This document shows positions 43,972-51,331 of a DNA stretch of 64,000 nucleotides, one piece after another. Position numbers and translations under genes: made by a program. Every line of letters begins with the position of its first letter. The first letter of the stretch is position 1. The DNA lies in the NCBI GenBank assembly GCA_025698865.1, contig JAILWQ010000001.1, positions 496,001 through 560,000 on the forward strand, read 5' to 3'. The notes under the pieces are model-generated. The model was not told where the DNA came from, searched no databases, and saw nothing but the letters and a program-made list of their open reading frames with translations. The stretch comes from Erythrobacter sp. GTDB lineage: Bacteria; Pseudomonadota; Alphaproteobacteria; Sphingomonadales; Sphingomonadaceae.

Positions 43972-44300
43972 CCGACGACGAGAAGAGCGAAGTCTATGAC
44001 GAATTCCGCGCCTGCGTGAACATGCAGCCGAAGGAACTCGAAGACTGGCTCGATACCGAGGAATCGAAATCCGTCGGCGACAGCGATAGCGGCGAAAGCA
44101 CTGGTCATCGCTCTGGCCGACGGATCGTCGAAATCAAGCGCACCAACAAGAGCGATCTGACCGATGGTCAGTACGAGCATATGCAGAAGGTGGTCGGTTA
44201 CATTCACCGACATCTTGCGCAAAAGCCGGATGGCGACATCGGGGAAAGCGACTGGCGCTACAGTCTGATGAACTGGGGCCACGATCCCACCAAGAGCTGA
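43968..44300 (+). CDS. DUF3140 family protein, GTG start
   Basis: 110 aa. The N-terminal half (EVYDEFRACVNMQPKELEDWLDTEESKSVG) and the C-terminal block GRRIVEIKRTNKSDLTDGQYEHMQKVVGYIHRHLAQKP with WRYSLMNWGHDP match DUF3140, a DNA-associated family by context only. The start GTG at 43968 overlaps the previous stop (GTGA). Third gene of the DUF2945-DUF3008-DUF3140 set. DUF3140 proteins have a suggested nucleic-acid link; nothing in the sequence proves it. Confidence 0.75.
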   Translation: MTDDEKSEVYDEFRACVNMQPKELEDWLDTEESKSVGDSDSGESTGHRSGRRIVEIKRTNKSDLTDGQYEHMQKVVGYIHRHLAQKPDGDIGESDWRYSLMNWGHDPTKS

Positions 44301-44379
44301 GGCGAATGCGACAGTCTCGCCAAGGACGGTTGGCGGGGTTTCGTCGAACCGATCAATACCTATTACGGAGGCTGGAACC

Positions 44380-44622
44380 TTGACGGACGCCACCGATGCG
44401 ATCGCCATCCTTCTCGGCAAGCGGAGCGAGGACGCGACAATCTGCCCGAGCGAAGTCGCCCGCTATATTGCCGGCAGCGAAGGCGATTGGCGCGCCGAAA
44501 TGCCGGCAATCCATGCGTCCGTCGATCGCCTTGTCGATCAGGGTCGGATACGTCTCAGCTGGAAGGGTGAGCCGATGCAAAAGCGAAACGGGCCTTATCG
44601 GATCGGCGCACCGGCGAAATGA
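44380..44622 (+). CDS. DUF3253 (winged-helix-like) protein, TTG start
   Basis: 80-aa protein. TTG at 44380 (LTDATDAIAILLGKR) has CGGAGG 8 nt upstream, which supports this start in the absence of an ATG. The sequence ATDAIAILLGKRSEDATICPSEVARYIAGSEGDWRAEMPAIHASVDRLVDQGRIRLSWKGE is a compact winged-helix-like DUF3253 domain ending RNGPYRIG. Function is unknown; the fold suggests DNA binding. Its stop overlaps the following ATG by ATGA. Confidence 0.8.
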   Translation: MTDATDAIAILLGKRSEDATICPSEVARYIAGSEGDWRAEMPAIHASVDRLVDQGRIRLSWKGEPMQKRNGPYRIGAPAK

Positions 44623-45020
44623 TCCGCACGGCCTTTCGCTACGGTCTCGCGCTGTTCTATGCTGTCGCCGGCGTCTTCCACCTCGCCATACCGCGCCCGT
44701 TCCTCGAGATCATGCCGGATGGGGTTCTCGCGCCCGAGGCGATGGTGTTGTGGACCGGAATCGCCGAACTCGCCGGTGCGCTTGCGCTGGTGCAGCCCGG
44801 ATCGATCCGGTTACGCCGGGCTGGGGCCATCGGGCTGGCACTCTATGCGGTGTGCGTCTTCCCTGCGAACATCAATCATTTCGCAATGGACATGGGGCGA
44901 GCGGATGGCGGTTTGGGCCTTGCCTACCACGTGCCGCGCATGTTCGCGCAGCCGCTGATCGTGTGGCTCGCGCTGTGGGCCGGCGGCGTCACGGACTGGC
45001 CGCTTCGCCGCCGGCGCTGA
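44619..45020 (+). CDS. DoxX-like four-helix membrane protein
   Basis: 133-aa hydrophobic protein with four membrane segments (AFRYGLALFYAVAGVFHLAI; VLWTGIAELAGALALVQP; AGAIGLALYAVCVFPANINHF; MFAQPLIVWLALWAGGV). It resembles the DoxX/DoxD-like family, which includes a conserved FHLAIP...FLEIMP pattern and N-x-x-H in the third helix. Coupled to the DUF3253 gene by ATGA. Function is not established; some DoxX members take part in redox or stress responses. Converges on the SWIB gene with 2 nt between stops. Confidence 0.75.
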   Translation: MIRTAFRYGLALFYAVAGVFHLAIPRPFLEIMPDGVLAPEAMVLWTGIAELAGALALVQPGSIRLRRAGAIGLALYAVCVFPANINHFAMDMGRADGGLGLAYHVPRMFAQPLIVWLALWAGGVTDWPLRRRR

Positions 45021-45022
45021 AA

Positions 45023-45274
45023 TTAGCTCATGTGCTTGGAGACGGCACCGGTCATCTTGAACATGGAGATCTGCTCCTTGCCGATCACGGCGCCGAGCTT
45101 GTCGTCCGGATTGATCATCCGGCGGTCCTTGGAATCCTGGAGGTCGTTGGCCTTGATGTGATCCCACACCTTGGAGGTCACCTGAGCGCGGGTCATGGGA
45201 CCCTTGCCGACCACGTTTTCCAGTTCCGGCGAAAGATTCACCGGCTTTTGCAGAGCGTTGTTCTTGCCAGCCAT
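45023..45274 (-). CDS. SWIB/MDM2-domain protein
   Basis: 83 aa, essentially a single SWIB domain: NLSPELENVVGKGPMTRAQVTSKVWDHIKANDLQDSKDRRMINPDDKLGAVIG. This fold is typical of eukaryotic chromatin factors; in bacteria it occurs as a stand-alone protein or fused to topoisomerase I (Chlamydia). The basic N-terminus (MAGKNNALQKP) and compact size suggest nucleic-acid or nucleoid association. The ATG at 45274 has AGGAAAGGA upstream. Surrounded by short uncharacterised genes. Confidence 0.85.
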   Translation of the reverse strand: MAGKNNALQKPVNLSPELENVVGKGPMTRAQVTSKVWDHIKANDLQDSKDRRMINPDDKLGAVIGKEQISMFKMTGAVSKHMS

Positions 45275-45348
45275 GGATTGTTCCTTTCCTGTAAGGCCTG
45301 CTTGTTAGCACCGGCTGCACAATGCAACCGGAATTCACGCATTGTCGT

Positions 45349-45951
45349 TCAATCGTCGGCGTCGTCGCCCCATTCGTCCGCGTCCCACTCCTCGACCTCG
45401 TGGCCTTCGAAGCGCGCGGTCACCATCGCCGCGGCGAGGACGTGGCCGCGCAGATTCTTGGCGACATCCTCGTATTCCGCACCCGGCATCAGGGTAAGCG
45501 GCAGATCAACGGCGAAGAGCTGGAAAGCATACCGATGTTCCTCGCCCAGCGGGGGATCGGGCAGCAGCCATTCCGAATTGCCCTGTCCGTTCTTGCCCGC
45601 ACGCGGCGGCGCCTCGCCTTCCAGCAGCGCGCCCTTCTGCGGCGCCAGACCCCAGACGAGCCAGTGCAGCACGGGCTTGTCGCCCGGCGCGTCGAGATCC
45701 TCGACCACCAGCACTAGCTCCTGTGATCCGGGGGGCGGCGCGGTCCATTCGAGCGGGGGCGCCACGGCGAATTCCTCGATGGCGGTGAAGGACGGGTCCA
45801 GCTCGCCCCCATCGGAAAAGGCCGCGCTCGACAGCGCAAAGCCGCCGCGCCCGAATTCACGCTCGGTGGCGAGTTCGGCAAGGACAGGCGCACGCTTCAC
45901 CGCAGCGCCGCCGAACGCTTTCGAAATCCAGTCCGGCACGGACGCACTCAC
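45349..45951 (-). CDS. PEBP/YbhB-like (Raf-kinase-inhibitor-like) protein, GTG start
   Basis: 200 aa from the GTG at 45951 (VSASVPDWISKAF), with GGAG 8 nt upstream. The core FTAIEEFAVAPPLEWTAPPPGSQELVLVVEDLDAP, VLHWLVWGLAPQKGALLEG and GEEHRYAFQLFAVD matches the YbhB/YbcL family, whose conserved HWxxxxI/L and GPxPPxGxHRY pocket binds phosphorylated ligands; here PPLGEEHRY replaces the usual PPSGxHRY. The N-terminal 45 residues and the acidic tail (EEWDADEWGDDADD) are extra. No catalytic role is known. Confidence 0.85.
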   Translation of the reverse strand: MSASVPDWISKAFGGAAVKRAPVLAELATEREFGRGGFALSSAAFSDGGELDPSFTAIEEFAVAPPLEWTAPPPGSQELVLVVEDLDAPGDKPVLHWLVWGLAPQKGALLEGEAPPRAGKNGQGNSEWLLPDPPLGEEHRYAFQLFAVDLPLTLMPGAEYEDVAKNLRGHVLAAAMVTARFEGHEVEEWDADEWGDDADD

Positions 45952-46158
45952 GCGGTATTCTCCATAATCATTCCCTTCTCATGCGCTGCGATGGACGCCG
46001 AGGCCATGGGCAAAACAGGAGATTTGCACCGTTTTCCCCGGTCATCCATCCGTAAACGAATTATCGGCGGCTGTAGCATCCTCGCCCTATCGAGGGTAAG
46101 ACCCGTGCTACCGAAACGGTCCGAAGGGAGAGGCCGTTTTCCGTCCGGGAGGAAAATC

Positions 46159-47580
46159 ATGTCATTGGGTCGCACCGTCCTGTCGTCGATTGTCGCTATT
46201 TCGCTCGCCTCATGCGGGGGCGGCGGAAATGGAAACTCCAGTGGGGCCGTGTCCAGCGGGGGCTCAACCAGCGGAGGGACCGGGGGCAATCAGTGCTCGC
46301 TCGCGTCGCGCCAGCAATTCGTGCGCGACACGCTCAACGAGTGGTATCTCTTCCCAGAACTGCTCGCGGCGAACGTCGATCCGGCGTCCTTCTCGACAGT
46401 GCAGGACTATATCGACGCGCTCGTCGCCCCGGCCCGGGCACAGTCGAAAGACCGCTTCTTCACCTACCTCACCTCCATTCGCGAGGAGAACGAGCTGATC
46501 AACAGCGGCGCGAGCGCGGGATTTGGTATCCGCCTCAGCTACGATACCGCCAATGGTCGGCTGTTCGTGCTTGAGGCGTTCGAGAATGCACCCGCCTTCC
46601 GCCTCGGAATCGATCGGGGCAGCGAAATCATCGAGATCGACGGCGTCAGCGTCGCGCGGCTGTTCGAGTCCGGGGGCCCTGATGCCGTAACGGATGCGCT
46701 GGGTCCGAGCACGCCCGGCGTGTCTCGTACGCTACGTGTTCGTCAGCCAGACGGTACGGTGATCGCACCGCAAGTCACGAAAGCCGAATTTGCGCTCGAT
46801 CCGGTGTCCGACCGCTACGGCGTGCGCACCATCGACGATAACGGCACGCAGATCGGTTACATCAATCTGCGGACCTTCATCGTACGCGATGCGGAGCAGC
46901 AATTGCGCAACGCCTTTGCCCAGTTCCGCGCTGCCGGGATCAATCAGGTCATCCTCGACCTTCGCTACAATGGGGGCGGACTGGTGTCGGTAGCAGAGGT
47001 CCTCGGCGACCTCATGCTGCGCAATCAGGTCGGTCAGGTGTTCAGCCGGACGGTGCTCAGGCCATCCAAGTCCTCGGAAAACTCCACCGATCTTGTGACC
47101 GCCCAGCCCGAGGCCGTGCAAGTGACGAAGCTGGCGGTGATCGGTCGAGGAGGCACCGCTTCTGCGAGTGAGCTGGTGACCAATTCGATGATCCCTTATC
47201 TCGGCAGCAATATGGCACTTGTCGGAGCGAACACGTTCGGCAAGCCGGTGGGCCAGTACGCGTTCGACCGGTCCGCGTGCGACGATCGGCTTCGTGCGGT
47301 GACGTTCAAGACCGTTAACCGGGATAATCAGGGCGAATATTTCACCGGACTCGCCAGTGTCGTGCCCAACACCTGTGCGGCCCCGGACGACATCGGCTCA
47401 CAGCTGGGAAGCCCTGCGGAAGGGTCTGTCGCAGCCGCGCTCAACTTCCTTCGCGGCGGAACCTGCACTCCGATCACCGGCGTGCAGGCACGCGGGGTTC
47501 AATCCCTAGAGGGCCGGCTGACCCTGTTGCAGCCCGAGCGACCGAACGCGGCCCAGGTCAATATTCCGGGGCTGTACTGA
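46159..47580 (+). CDS. S41-family peptidase, lipoprotein (C-terminal-processing-protease-like)
   Basis: 473 aa from the ATG at 46159 with GGGAGGA upstream; the track start at 45991 lies in the intergenic region. N-terminus MSLGRTVLSSIVAISLASCGGGG has a lipobox (LASC). A PDZ-like region is visible around RLSYDTANGRLFVLEAFENAPAFRLGIDRGSEIIEIDGVSV, and the S41 serine is predicted in RGGTASASELVTNSMIPYLG, with the catalytic Lys not fixed by motif. The stretch YINLRTFIVRDAEQQLRNAFAQFRAAGINQVILDLRYNGGGLVS is typical of the CtpA-type catalytic domain. Likely cleaves unfolded proteins at the outer membrane. Confidence 0.88.
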   Translation: MSLGRTVLSSIVAISLASCGGGGNGNSSGAVSSGGSTSGGTGGNQCSLASRQQFVRDTLNEWYLFPELLAANVDPASFSTVQDYIDALVAPARAQSKDRFFTYLTSIREENELINSGASAGFGIRLSYDTANGRLFVLEAFENAPAFRLGIDRGSEIIEIDGVSVARLFESGGPDAVTDALGPSTPGVSRTLRVRQPDGTVIAPQVTKAEFALDPVSDRYGVRTIDDNGTQIGYINLRTFIVRDAEQQLRNAFAQFRAAGINQVILDLRYNGGGLVSVAEVLGDLMLRNQVGQVFSRTVLRPSKSSENSTDLVTAQPEAVQVTKLAVIGRGGTASASELVTNSMIPYLGSNMALVGANTFGKPVGQYAFDRSACDDRLRAVTFKTVNRDNQGEYFTGLASVVPNTCAAPDDIGSQLGSPAEGSVAAALNFLRGGTCTPITGVQARGVQSLEGRLTLLQPERPNAAQVNIPGLY

Positions 47581-47587
47581 TTCAGGC

Positions 47588-47622
47588 GGCGGGCGCGCAG
47601 ATCGGGACCGCGCCCGCCGTTT
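47588..47622 (+). terminator. Hairpin after the S41 peptidase gene
   Basis: GGCGGGCGCG and CGCGCCCGCC, perfect 10-bp stem with an 11-nt loop, followed by GTTT, 7 nt after the stop codon. Short T tract. Confidence 0.6.
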
Positions 47623-47654
47623 GACCTTTGGAAAAAATCGGTTTTAATCCGCCG

Positions 47655-48014
47655 ATGACTCGGGCCTATTCCACCTTCGCCGCGTTCTGGCCGTTCTATC
47701 TGCGCGAGCATTCGCTGCCGCGAACACGGGCCCTGCATTATATCGGGACCAGCCTCGTGGTCCTGCTCGCCATCGCCGCAGTGCTGACGGGAACGTGGTG
47801 GCTGTTGCTGGCGCTTCCGGTCGCGGGATATTTCTTCGCCTGGATCGCCCATTTCCGGGTCGAGAAAAACCGCCCGGCGACCTTTACGTATCCGCTCTGG
47901 AGCCTATTCGCCGACTTCCGGATGTGGTGGATGTGGCTGACCGGCCGGCTCGGCCCGGAGCTCGACCGAGCAGGCGTGGACCGCGCGGTCAGTCGCTCCG
48001 ACGGCCGGCGGTAA
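47655..48014 (+). CDS. DUF962 (Mpo1-like) membrane protein
   Basis: 119 aa from the ATG at 47655 (MTRAYSTFAAFWPFYLREHSLPRTRALHYIGTSLV); a TTG at 47628 is possible. Matches the DUF962/Mpo1-like family: two membrane segments (VVLLAIAAVLTGTWWLLLALPVAGYFFAW), then IAHFRVEKNRPATFTYPLWSLFADFRMWWMW. In yeast Mpo1 is an Fe(II) dioxygenase for 2-hydroxy fatty acids; the His residues in HSL, HY, and AHF fit its metal site. Its 3' end overlaps the next gene on the opposite strand by 26 nt. Confidence 0.85.
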   Translation: MTRAYSTFAAFWPFYLREHSLPRTRALHYIGTSLVVLLAIAAVLTGTWWLLLALPVAGYFFAWIAHFRVEKNRPATFTYPLWSLFADFRMWWMWLTGRLGPELDRAGVDRAVSRSDGRR

Positions 48015-48375
48015 GCAGAAATGCGATAAAGCCAAGCGCGAAGATCAGGTCTCCGGCAACCACGAAGCCCGTTGCCGCGTCGCTGCCCGTTCCGAACCCC
48101 GAGGAGCCGAGCAGAAGGACGACGCCCAGCTTGCTCGCAACGCCGGCCCAGAGGATTTGCGCATACCGCAGGGGATCGCTCGCTACGATCGCGTAGACAA
48201 GGCCGAAACAGGCTACCAGGAGCGAAAGCACCATGCCGTCCGTATCGGTGCCGGGGACGAACATGCCGGCCAGACCGACCGCGACATTGTAGAGCGCCGC
48301 GATCCAGAGAAACGCGCGCCAGCCCCCGGATACAGACACTGGTCGGCTGTCAGATTCGACTACGGGATCGGTCAC
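47989..48375 (-). CDS. Membrane protein of unknown function, four predicted segments
   Basis: 128 aa. Hydrophobic stretches: AFLWIAALYNVAVGLAGMFV, MVLSLLVACFGLVYAIVAS, ILWAGVASKLGVVLLLG and TGFVVAGDLIFALGFIAFLLTA. No known domain. It overlaps the preceding COG3650-like lipoprotein gene by ATGA and converges with the DUF962 gene over 26 nt, which is unusual for a real gene pair; both frames have family-like composition. Function not assigned. Confidence 0.65.
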   Translation of the reverse strand: MTDPVVESDSRPVSVSGGWRAFLWIAALYNVAVGLAGMFVPGTDTDGMVLSLLVACFGLVYAIVASDPLRYAQILWAGVASKLGVVLLLGSSGFGTGSDAATGFVVAGDLIFALGFIAFLLTAGRRSD

Positions 48376-48803
48376 GGATTCCTCGGCCCCTCGAAAGGCT
48401 GCGTATCGGTCCAGGCGCAGCCGCTCAGCGAATCCCGCCCACCCAGTTTCAGCGTCGCGACGAAGGGAAACCTCCGGTCGCTCATGCCATCGGAACAGGT
48501 TCCGGGCGTCACCATGAGATCGAAAGCCGCACCCTCGAACTGGCCGCTGAAGGAGAGTCCGTTATTCCCAGCGAACCGCTGGACCGGAATGACAGTGCCG
48601 TCGGCGTCTTGCGGAGTAGAATAAGTCAGGCTCATACCCGTCACCTCACCACCCCAGAACGGCTCGGTGCCGACAAAGTGTACCGTCTCCTCGCTGCCGA
48701 TGGCTGCGAAGGGTTGAGTGTTCGCGGTGTCCGCCGCCCCGCCGGTACAGGCGGCCAGCGTGGAAGAAGCGAGGAGGATTATCGCGCTGCGCATGGACAC
48801 CAT
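48372..48803 (-). CDS. COG3650-type lipoprotein
   Basis: 143 aa, signal peptide with lipobox (MVSMRSAIILLASSTLAACTGG). The mature part contains VGTEPFWGGEVTGMSLTYS, RFAGNNGLSFSGQFEGAAFDLMVTPGTCSDGMSDRRFPFVATLKLGG and LSGCAW. This TEPFW..GNNG..CSDGMSD..YPF..L.GCA pattern is that of a conserved exported family annotated COG3650. Function unknown. The second ATG at 48794 is a possible start. Overlaps the downstream gene by ATGA. Confidence 0.78.
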   Translation of the reverse strand: MVSMRSAIILLASSTLAACTGGAADTANTQPFAAIGSEETVHFVGTEPFWGGEVTGMSLTYSTPQDADGTVIPVQRFAGNNGLSFSGQFEGAAFDLMVTPGTCSDGMSDRRFPFVATLKLGGRDSLSGCAWTDTQPFEGPRNP

Positions 48804-48872
48804 CCTAGGGTTCGTTCGATTTCAGTCCAAGATGTTTCGGCCAGTTACGCGGGGGAGGATCGATATGTAGCG

Positions 48873-48900
48873 AAAAAGGGCGGCCGTGACGGACCGCCCC
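48873..48900 (-). terminator. Terminator after the fasciclin gene
   Basis: On the minus strand GGGCGGTCC and GGCCGCCC pair over 6-7 bp with a 5-nt loop, followed by five T residues, 25 nt after the stop. Confidence 0.75.
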
Positions 48901-48924
48901 TTCGTGTTCGGAATGTCGAGACGC

Positions 48925-49506
48925 TTATTCCGGCATCAGCACCGTATCGATGGCGTGGATGACGCCGTTCGACGCATCGACGTCGGTCTGGGTCACAGTC
49001 GCGGTGTTCCCCGCCGCATCACGCAGGACAACGTTCCCGCCATCCATCATCGCGGTCAGCGTGGCGCCATTGACCGTCGTGATCGTGTACCCGGCATCGC
49101 CGGCGCCCTCGATCGCCTGCTGCAACGCCGCGGCGTTCGTTTCGCCCTCGACCACGTGATAGGTGAGAATGTTGGACAGGTCCTCGCGGCCCGCCGGGCT
49201 CATCAGCTCGTCACGCGTTGCCTGCGGCACCTTTTCGAACGCCGCATTGGTGGGCGCGAAGACCGTGTACGGGCCCGTGCCCGAGAGCGTGTTGCCAAGC
49301 TGCGCGGACTGGATCGCGGAAACCAGCGTCGAGAAGTCCGGATTGGCCGTCGCGACGTCGACGATCGTGCCTTCTGCTGCCGTGTCGTTGGCCATCTGGT
49401 CGGCCATGGCGGTGTCGTCAGTCACAGTGTCGGTCGCAGGGTCCTGCGAGCAAGCCGCAATAGCCAGCGAGGCGGCGGAGGCGAGCGTGATTGCAATCTT
49501 GTTCAT
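48925..49506 (-). CDS. Fasciclin (FAS1)-domain lipoprotein
   Basis: 193 aa. Signal with lipobox (MNKIAITLASAASLAIAACSQD), a short Thr/Asp-rich linker, then a single FAS1 adhesion domain: FSTLVSAIQSAQLGNTLSGTGPYTVFAPTNAAFEKVPQ (H1 region), DLSNILTYHVVEGETNA, and ASNGVIHAIDTVLMPE (H2 region). FAS1 proteins act in cell adhesion and surface matrix. It is the last gene before the HPF gene, with a 13-bp inverted repeat upstream. Confidence 0.93.
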   Translation of the reverse strand: MNKIAITLASAASLAIAACSQDPATDTVTDDTAMADQMANDTAAEGTIVDVATANPDFSTLVSAIQSAQLGNTLSGTGPYTVFAPTNAAFEKVPQATRDELMSPAGREDLSNILTYHVVEGETNAAALQQAIEGAGDAGYTITTVNGATLTAMMDGGNVVLRDAAGNTATVTQTDVDASNGVIHAIDTVLMPE

Positions 49507-49558
49507 GTCGTGTGCCCTTCTGTATATTCCGAGTTTCAGTTCGGTTTTCCCAATGAAG

Positions 49559-49601
49559 GGATACGGAGGCGACTGCGCAAATCGCTACCGCCTCCGTATC
49601 C
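49559..49601. repeat. 13-bp inverted repeat between the HPF and fasciclin genes
   Basis: GGATACGGAGGCG and CGCCTCCGTATCC, perfect 13-bp arms with 17 nt between. There is no T tract on either side, so it is not a normal terminator; it could be an operator or a processing stem. Confidence 0.55.
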
Positions 49602-49637
49602 TATACCCAACCAATCATCATGGCAGAAACATGTTCC

Positions 49638-49675
49638 GAAAAAGGCGAAATGATGGCGGTGGCGCCATCATTTCT
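49638..49675 (-). terminator. Terminator after the HPF/RaiA gene
   Basis: On the minus strand GAAATGATGGC and GCCATCATTTC form an 11-bp perfect stem with a 6-nt loop, followed by GCCTTTTT. It starts about 7 nt after the stop codon. Confidence 0.8.
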
Positions 49676-49681
49676 TTATTC

Positions 49682-50026
49682 TTACATCGCTTTTTCGGGG
49701 CGCTGATCGTGTGAATGCGCGGATTCCTTGCCGAAATGACGGCGCAACCTTTTCGCCAATGTGTTGACAGCCTTTCGCGCCGCATCGTCGACAGTGGACG
49801 CGTGTTCGGTAACACCCATCGGACGCCCACCGCGGGGACGCGCTTCGATCATACAGGCCTTGTCATCCGCCCCGCCCTTGGATCCGTTCTCGTCGCGGAC
49901 ATGGACCTCAACGCGAGTGAGCCGCTCGGCGAACCGCTCGAGCTTCTCGCGCACTCGCGCTTCGATCCGTTCGGCGACGTTCTCCGTGCCCATGACGGAA
50001 CTGTCGGAATTGAATTGAACCTGCAT
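49682..50026 (-). CDS. HPF/RaiA-family ribosome-associated inhibitor
   Basis: 114 aa. The core MQVQFNSDSSVMGTENVAERIEARVREKLERFAERLTRVEVHVRDENGSKGGADDKACMIEARPRGGRPMGV resembles the N-terminal domain of hibernation-promoting factors, which bind the 30S decoding centre during dormancy. It is short, lacks the dimerising C-terminal domain of long HPF, and carries a Lys/Arg-rich tail (TLAKRLRRHFGKES) that may contact rRNA. An EcfG-like promoter candidate lies upstream, in keeping with stress control. Confidence 0.85.
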   Translation of the reverse strand: MQVQFNSDSSVMGTENVAERIEARVREKLERFAERLTRVEVHVRDENGSKGGADDKACMIEARPRGGRPMGVTEHASTVDDAARKAVNTLAKRLRRHFGKESAHSHDQRPEKAM

Positions 50027-50065
50027 GTCTTTGTAGCCTTTCGTTCTGCGAAATCCTGTTTTCAG

Positions 50066-50091
50066 AACCCGTGCGTAACAGCCCGGGTTCC
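50066..50091 (-). promoter_or_regulatory. EcfG-like promoter candidate upstream of HPF/RaiA
   Basis: Minus strand GGAAC (50091-50087), 17-nt spacer, GGTT (50069-50066), about 40 nt before the ATG at 50026. Resembles GGAAC-N16-17-CGTT with a changed -10 first base. Confidence 0.4.
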
Positions 50092-50119
50092 GGCCGTTCC
50101 CCCGTTTTCGACCGCCTTG

Positions 50120-50146
50120 GGAACACGGTCGGTCGCGGCCTGTTGG
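50120..50146 (+). promoter_or_regulatory. EcfG-like promoter candidate upstream of the PRC-barrel-like lipoprotein
   Basis: GGAAC (50120-50124), 16-nt spacer, TGTTGG (GTT at 50142), 24 nt before the ATG at 50170. Same layout as the site at 43493. Confidence 0.45.
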
Positions 50147-50169
50147 GAAGGCAGCAACAGGAGACGATC

Positions 50170-50601
50170 ATGACCACTGCCAAATTCGCCCTCATCCCGT
50201 TCGCCGCCCTTTCGCTGGTCGCCTGCGAATCCCAGGCCGAGCAGGAAGCCGATCGCGCCGAAGACGCGGTGGAGGCCCAGGCCGAACAAAGCGCCATGGC
50301 ATCGGGCACCGAACAGGTCGCGCTCGGCATGACCGAAGCGCAGCTGATCGACGCCGATCTGGTTGCCGCGGACGGCACCGATCTCGGCGATGTCGAGCAG
50401 GTCCGCCGCGACGCGAGCGGCGCGGTGACCGGCCTGCTGGTCGAACTCGACGACACCGACCCCGACCGCTGGGTTGTGGTGCCGATGGACGGCCTGACCA
50501 CGCGCCCGGACGGCAGCGACATGGACGTGCAGACCAGCATGACCGCCGCCGACCTCGCCGCTCTGCCCGACGCACAGATGACCCCGGCGCCGACCACCTG
50601 A
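50170..50601 (+). CDS. PRC-barrel-like lipoprotein, stress-type
   Basis: 143 aa: signal with lipobox (MTTAKFALIPFAALSLVACESQ), an Ala/Glu/Gln-rich region, then EAQLIDADLVAADGTDLGDVEQVRRDASGAVTGLLVELDDTDPDRWVVVPMDGLT, a PRC-barrel-like strand set. PRC-barrel proteins bind small ligands or join membrane complexes; no role can be assigned. The track start at 50071 is upstream of the signal peptide; the ATG at 50170 is preferred (AGGAG nearby). Followed by a strong terminator. Confidence 0.75.
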   Translation: MTTAKFALIPFAALSLVACESQAEQEADRAEDAVEAQAEQSAMASGTEQVALGMTEAQLIDADLVAADGTDLGDVEQVRRDASGAVTGLLVELDDTDPDRWVVVPMDGLTTRPDGSDMDVQTSMTAADLAALPDAQMTPAPTT

Positions 50602-50662
50602 AGCCCCGAGCGTCTGTTGGACATGGACCGGGTGTTACACGGTCCGGAACAGCTTTTCCCCG

Positions 50663-50694
50663 CCCCTCCGCACCGTCCGTGCGGAGGGGTTTTT
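50663..50694 (+). terminator. Rho-independent terminator after the PRC-barrel-like gene
   Basis: CCCCTCCGCAC, loop CGTCC, GTGCGGAGGGG: perfect 11-bp stem followed by five T residues. Confidence 0.92.
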
Positions 50695-50823
50695 CGTGCG
50701 GCCAACAAGACACGCCGGGCCCGAGTAGGAAAGTAAAAACGCACGATCATGCGGCCAGGTTCGGGAACCGCTTTCCGGTTCCGCCACTTGCGATCAATGC
50801 AATCCCTCACGGAGCTTCCACCC

Positions 50824-51273
50824 ATGGCCGACAAGACACCGCAGCAGCATCTCGCCCATATCGCCGAGGCGATGAAGGACATCGATTTCGTGATGTTCAA
50901 CACGCATACCAAAGACGGCCAGATCGGCGCGCGCCCGATGAGCAACAACCGCCAGGTCGATTACGACGGCGACAGCTATTATTTCACCTGGGACGACAGC
51001 CTGATGGCAAAGGACATCGGGAAGAACGCAAAGGTCGGCCTCTCCCTCCAAGGCCGACAGAGCGCGGATGGCGCTCCGGGGATCTTCATTTCCATCGAGG
51101 GAACGTGCGAAATCGTGCGCGACAAGAACGCCTTCGCCAACCACTGGACCCCCGAGCTCGACCGCTGGTTCGAGGACGGCGTCGACACCGATGGACTAGT
51201 GATGCTGCACGTCCACGCCACCCGGGCAGCTTACTGGGACGGCGAGGACGAAGGCGACTTCGATATCGACTAA
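50824..51273 (+). CDS. Pyridoxamine 5'-phosphate oxidase-like flavin/heme-binding protein
   Basis: 149 aa, COG3871-type (general stress protein 26-like) split-barrel: MADKTPQQHLAHIAEAMKDIDFVMFNTHTKDGQIGARPMSNNRQVDYDGDSYYFTWDDSLMAKDIGKNAKVGLSLQGR, with EGTCEIVRDKNAFANHWTPELDRWFEDG following. The split-barrel binds FMN or related cofactors. ATG at 50824 has GGAG 9 nt upstream; the track start at 50749 is earlier. Converges on the YbaY gene with a hairpin between. Confidence 0.88.
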   Translation: MADKTPQQHLAHIAEAMKDIDFVMFNTHTKDGQIGARPMSNNRQVDYDGDSYYFTWDDSLMAKDIGKNAKVGLSLQGRQSADGAPGIFISIEGTCEIVRDKNAFANHWTPELDRWFEDGVDTDGLVMLHVHATRAAYWDGEDEGDFDID

Positions 51274-51295
51274 GGGACTTGCCCGGTACGGGACT

Positions 51296-51316
51296 GGCGC
51301 TTCGTGAGGAAGCGCC
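51296..51316. terminator. Hairpin between convergent PPOX and YbaY genes
   Basis: GGCGCTTC and GAAGCGCC, perfect 8-bp stem with loop GTGAG, between two convergent stops. No strong T tract. Confidence 0.45.
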
Positions 51317-51331
51317 TGTTCCGCCCTCCCG

